Notes under the pieces: model-generated
What the model was told of the DNA's origin: nothing
The model's input: the letters and a program-made list of their open reading frames with translations, nothing else
Database searches by the model: none
Part shown: positions 63,559-64,000 of the stretch, one piece after another
Layout: every line of letters starts with the position of its first letter
Position numbering within the stretch: the first letter of the stretch is position 1
Translations under genes and position numbers: made by a program
Assembly (NCBI RefSeq): GCF_050971785.1
Contig: NZ_JBPCCU010000012.1
Coordinates: forward strand, 1 to 64,000
Direction: 5' to 3'
DNA from: Actinomadura_E scrupuli
GTDB taxonomy: Bacteria; Actinomycetota; Actinomycetes; Streptosporangiales; Streptosporangiaceae
DNA: 64,000 nt

Positions 63559-64000
63559 TCAGTCGCAGCCCTCGAACTGGGGGACGTCGATGACGGACAG
63601 GTCCAGGCCGGTGCCGCCGAACCACTTCTGCATGAGCCTGCGGGCGGTGCCGTCCTGGTACATCCGGATGATGGCCCGGTTGAGGGCCTCGCACCCGTCC
63701 AGATCGCCCTTCCGTATGCCGATGCCGGTCCGCTGCTCGCCGAACTTGGCGTTGACCAGCCGCATGCCGCCCTCCCGTCGGATCAGGCCGACCAGGATCA
63801 CGTCGTTGGTGGTGATGGCCTCCACGGCGCCGTTCCGCAGCATGGTCACGCACTGGTCGTAGTCCGCGGCCGGGACCACCACGGCGGCCACCTTCCGCCC
63901 CTCCACCACGCGTTCGGCCGTGTCGGAGCCCCGCACCGCGCAGATCCTGCGGCCTTTCAGATCTCGTACGCCCCGGATCCTCCGCTCGTCCGACCGCACC
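63559..64000 (-). CDS. Amino-acid ABC transporter solute-binding protein, C-terminal part (cut by window edge)
   Basis: 147 residues, open to the window edge. SBP_bac_3 features: LKGRRICAVRGSDTAERVVE, DYDQCVTMLRNGAVEAITTN, GIGIRKGDLDGCEALNRAI and KWFGGTGLDL. The N-terminal lobe and signal peptide lie outside the window. Probably binds glutamate, aspartate or a related amino acid outside the membrane. Confidence 0.85.
   Translation of the reverse strand, partial: VRSDERRIRGVRDLKGRRICAVRGSDTAERVVEGRKVAAVVVPAADYDQCVTMLRNGAVEAITTNDVILVGLIRREGGMRLVNAKFGEQRTGIGIRKGDLDGCEALNRAIIRMYQDGTARRLMQKWFGGTGLDLSVIDVPQFEGCD

Overview
The window is about 70% G+C, with dense genes, many 1-4 nt overlaps between neighbours, GTG starts, and families typical of filamentous actinomycetes: a DUF574-type SAM methyltransferase, an F420-type luciferase-like oxidoreductase, a DUF1023 hydrolase, a MocR regulator and a eukaryotic-type Ser/Thr kinase with a large extracytoplasmic tail. 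I infer a Streptosporangiales-like actinobacterium (Streptosporangiaceae or Thermomonosporaceae type). The species cannot be read from the sequence.

Layout. 1-3.5 kb: a PucR-type regulator fragment, then a leftward operon of two related membrane proteins plus cytochrome-oxidase subunit III-like and IV-like proteins, facing a TetR regulator. 3.6-4.5 kb: epoxide hydrolase. 4.77-21.65 kb: a genomic island. It ends in an intact tRNA-Lys(UUU) gene at 21575-21646, and the 3' half of that tRNA recurs as direct repeats at 16557-16601 (45 of 45 identical) and 4770-4814 (42 of 45), which suggests two element segments side by side. Cargo: a small acidic protein, a secreted protein, a two-gene molybdenum hydroxylase, a DUF574 methyltransferase, a 1077-residue P-loop/TPR protein, SUKH and DUF2750 proteins, an HTH-SUMF protein with a class IV aminotransferase, and a run of overlapping small genes. 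No integrase is visible.

21.9-41.1 kb is a catabolic region. An IclR regulator, two short-chain dehydrogenases and an F420-type oxidoreductase run leftward. Rightward are a two-domain VOC protein, a polar-amino-acid ABC transporter, a three-subunit imino-acid (opine/D-hydroxyproline type) dehydrogenase and a DapA-like lyase/deaminase. A semialdehyde dehydrogenase lies opposite. A second rightward unit holds a class III aminotransferase, an AcoX/NAD-kinase-like protein, split GcvP-like proteins and a 3-hydroxyacyl-CoA-dehydrogenase-like protein. Together these suggest uptake and oxidation of an imino or amino acid down to a semialdehyde, joined to an unusual GcvP-like step with no GcvH, GcvT or Lpd nearby.

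41-64 kb is mixed: a prenyltransferase-fold protein, a receptor kinase, a DUF4240 protein, a lipoprotein with a DUF1023 hydrolase, SnoaL/TetR and NmrA-like/HxlR divergent pairs, two tandem SseB-domain paralogues behind a frameshifted gene related to the DUF1023 N-terminus, a MocR regulator with a clear operator, small stress-type enzymes, a secreted protein, a candidate HEPN-type protein, a DUF1349 protein, a molybdopterin oxidoreductase, a membrane protein, and part of an ABC solute-binding protein cut by the window end.
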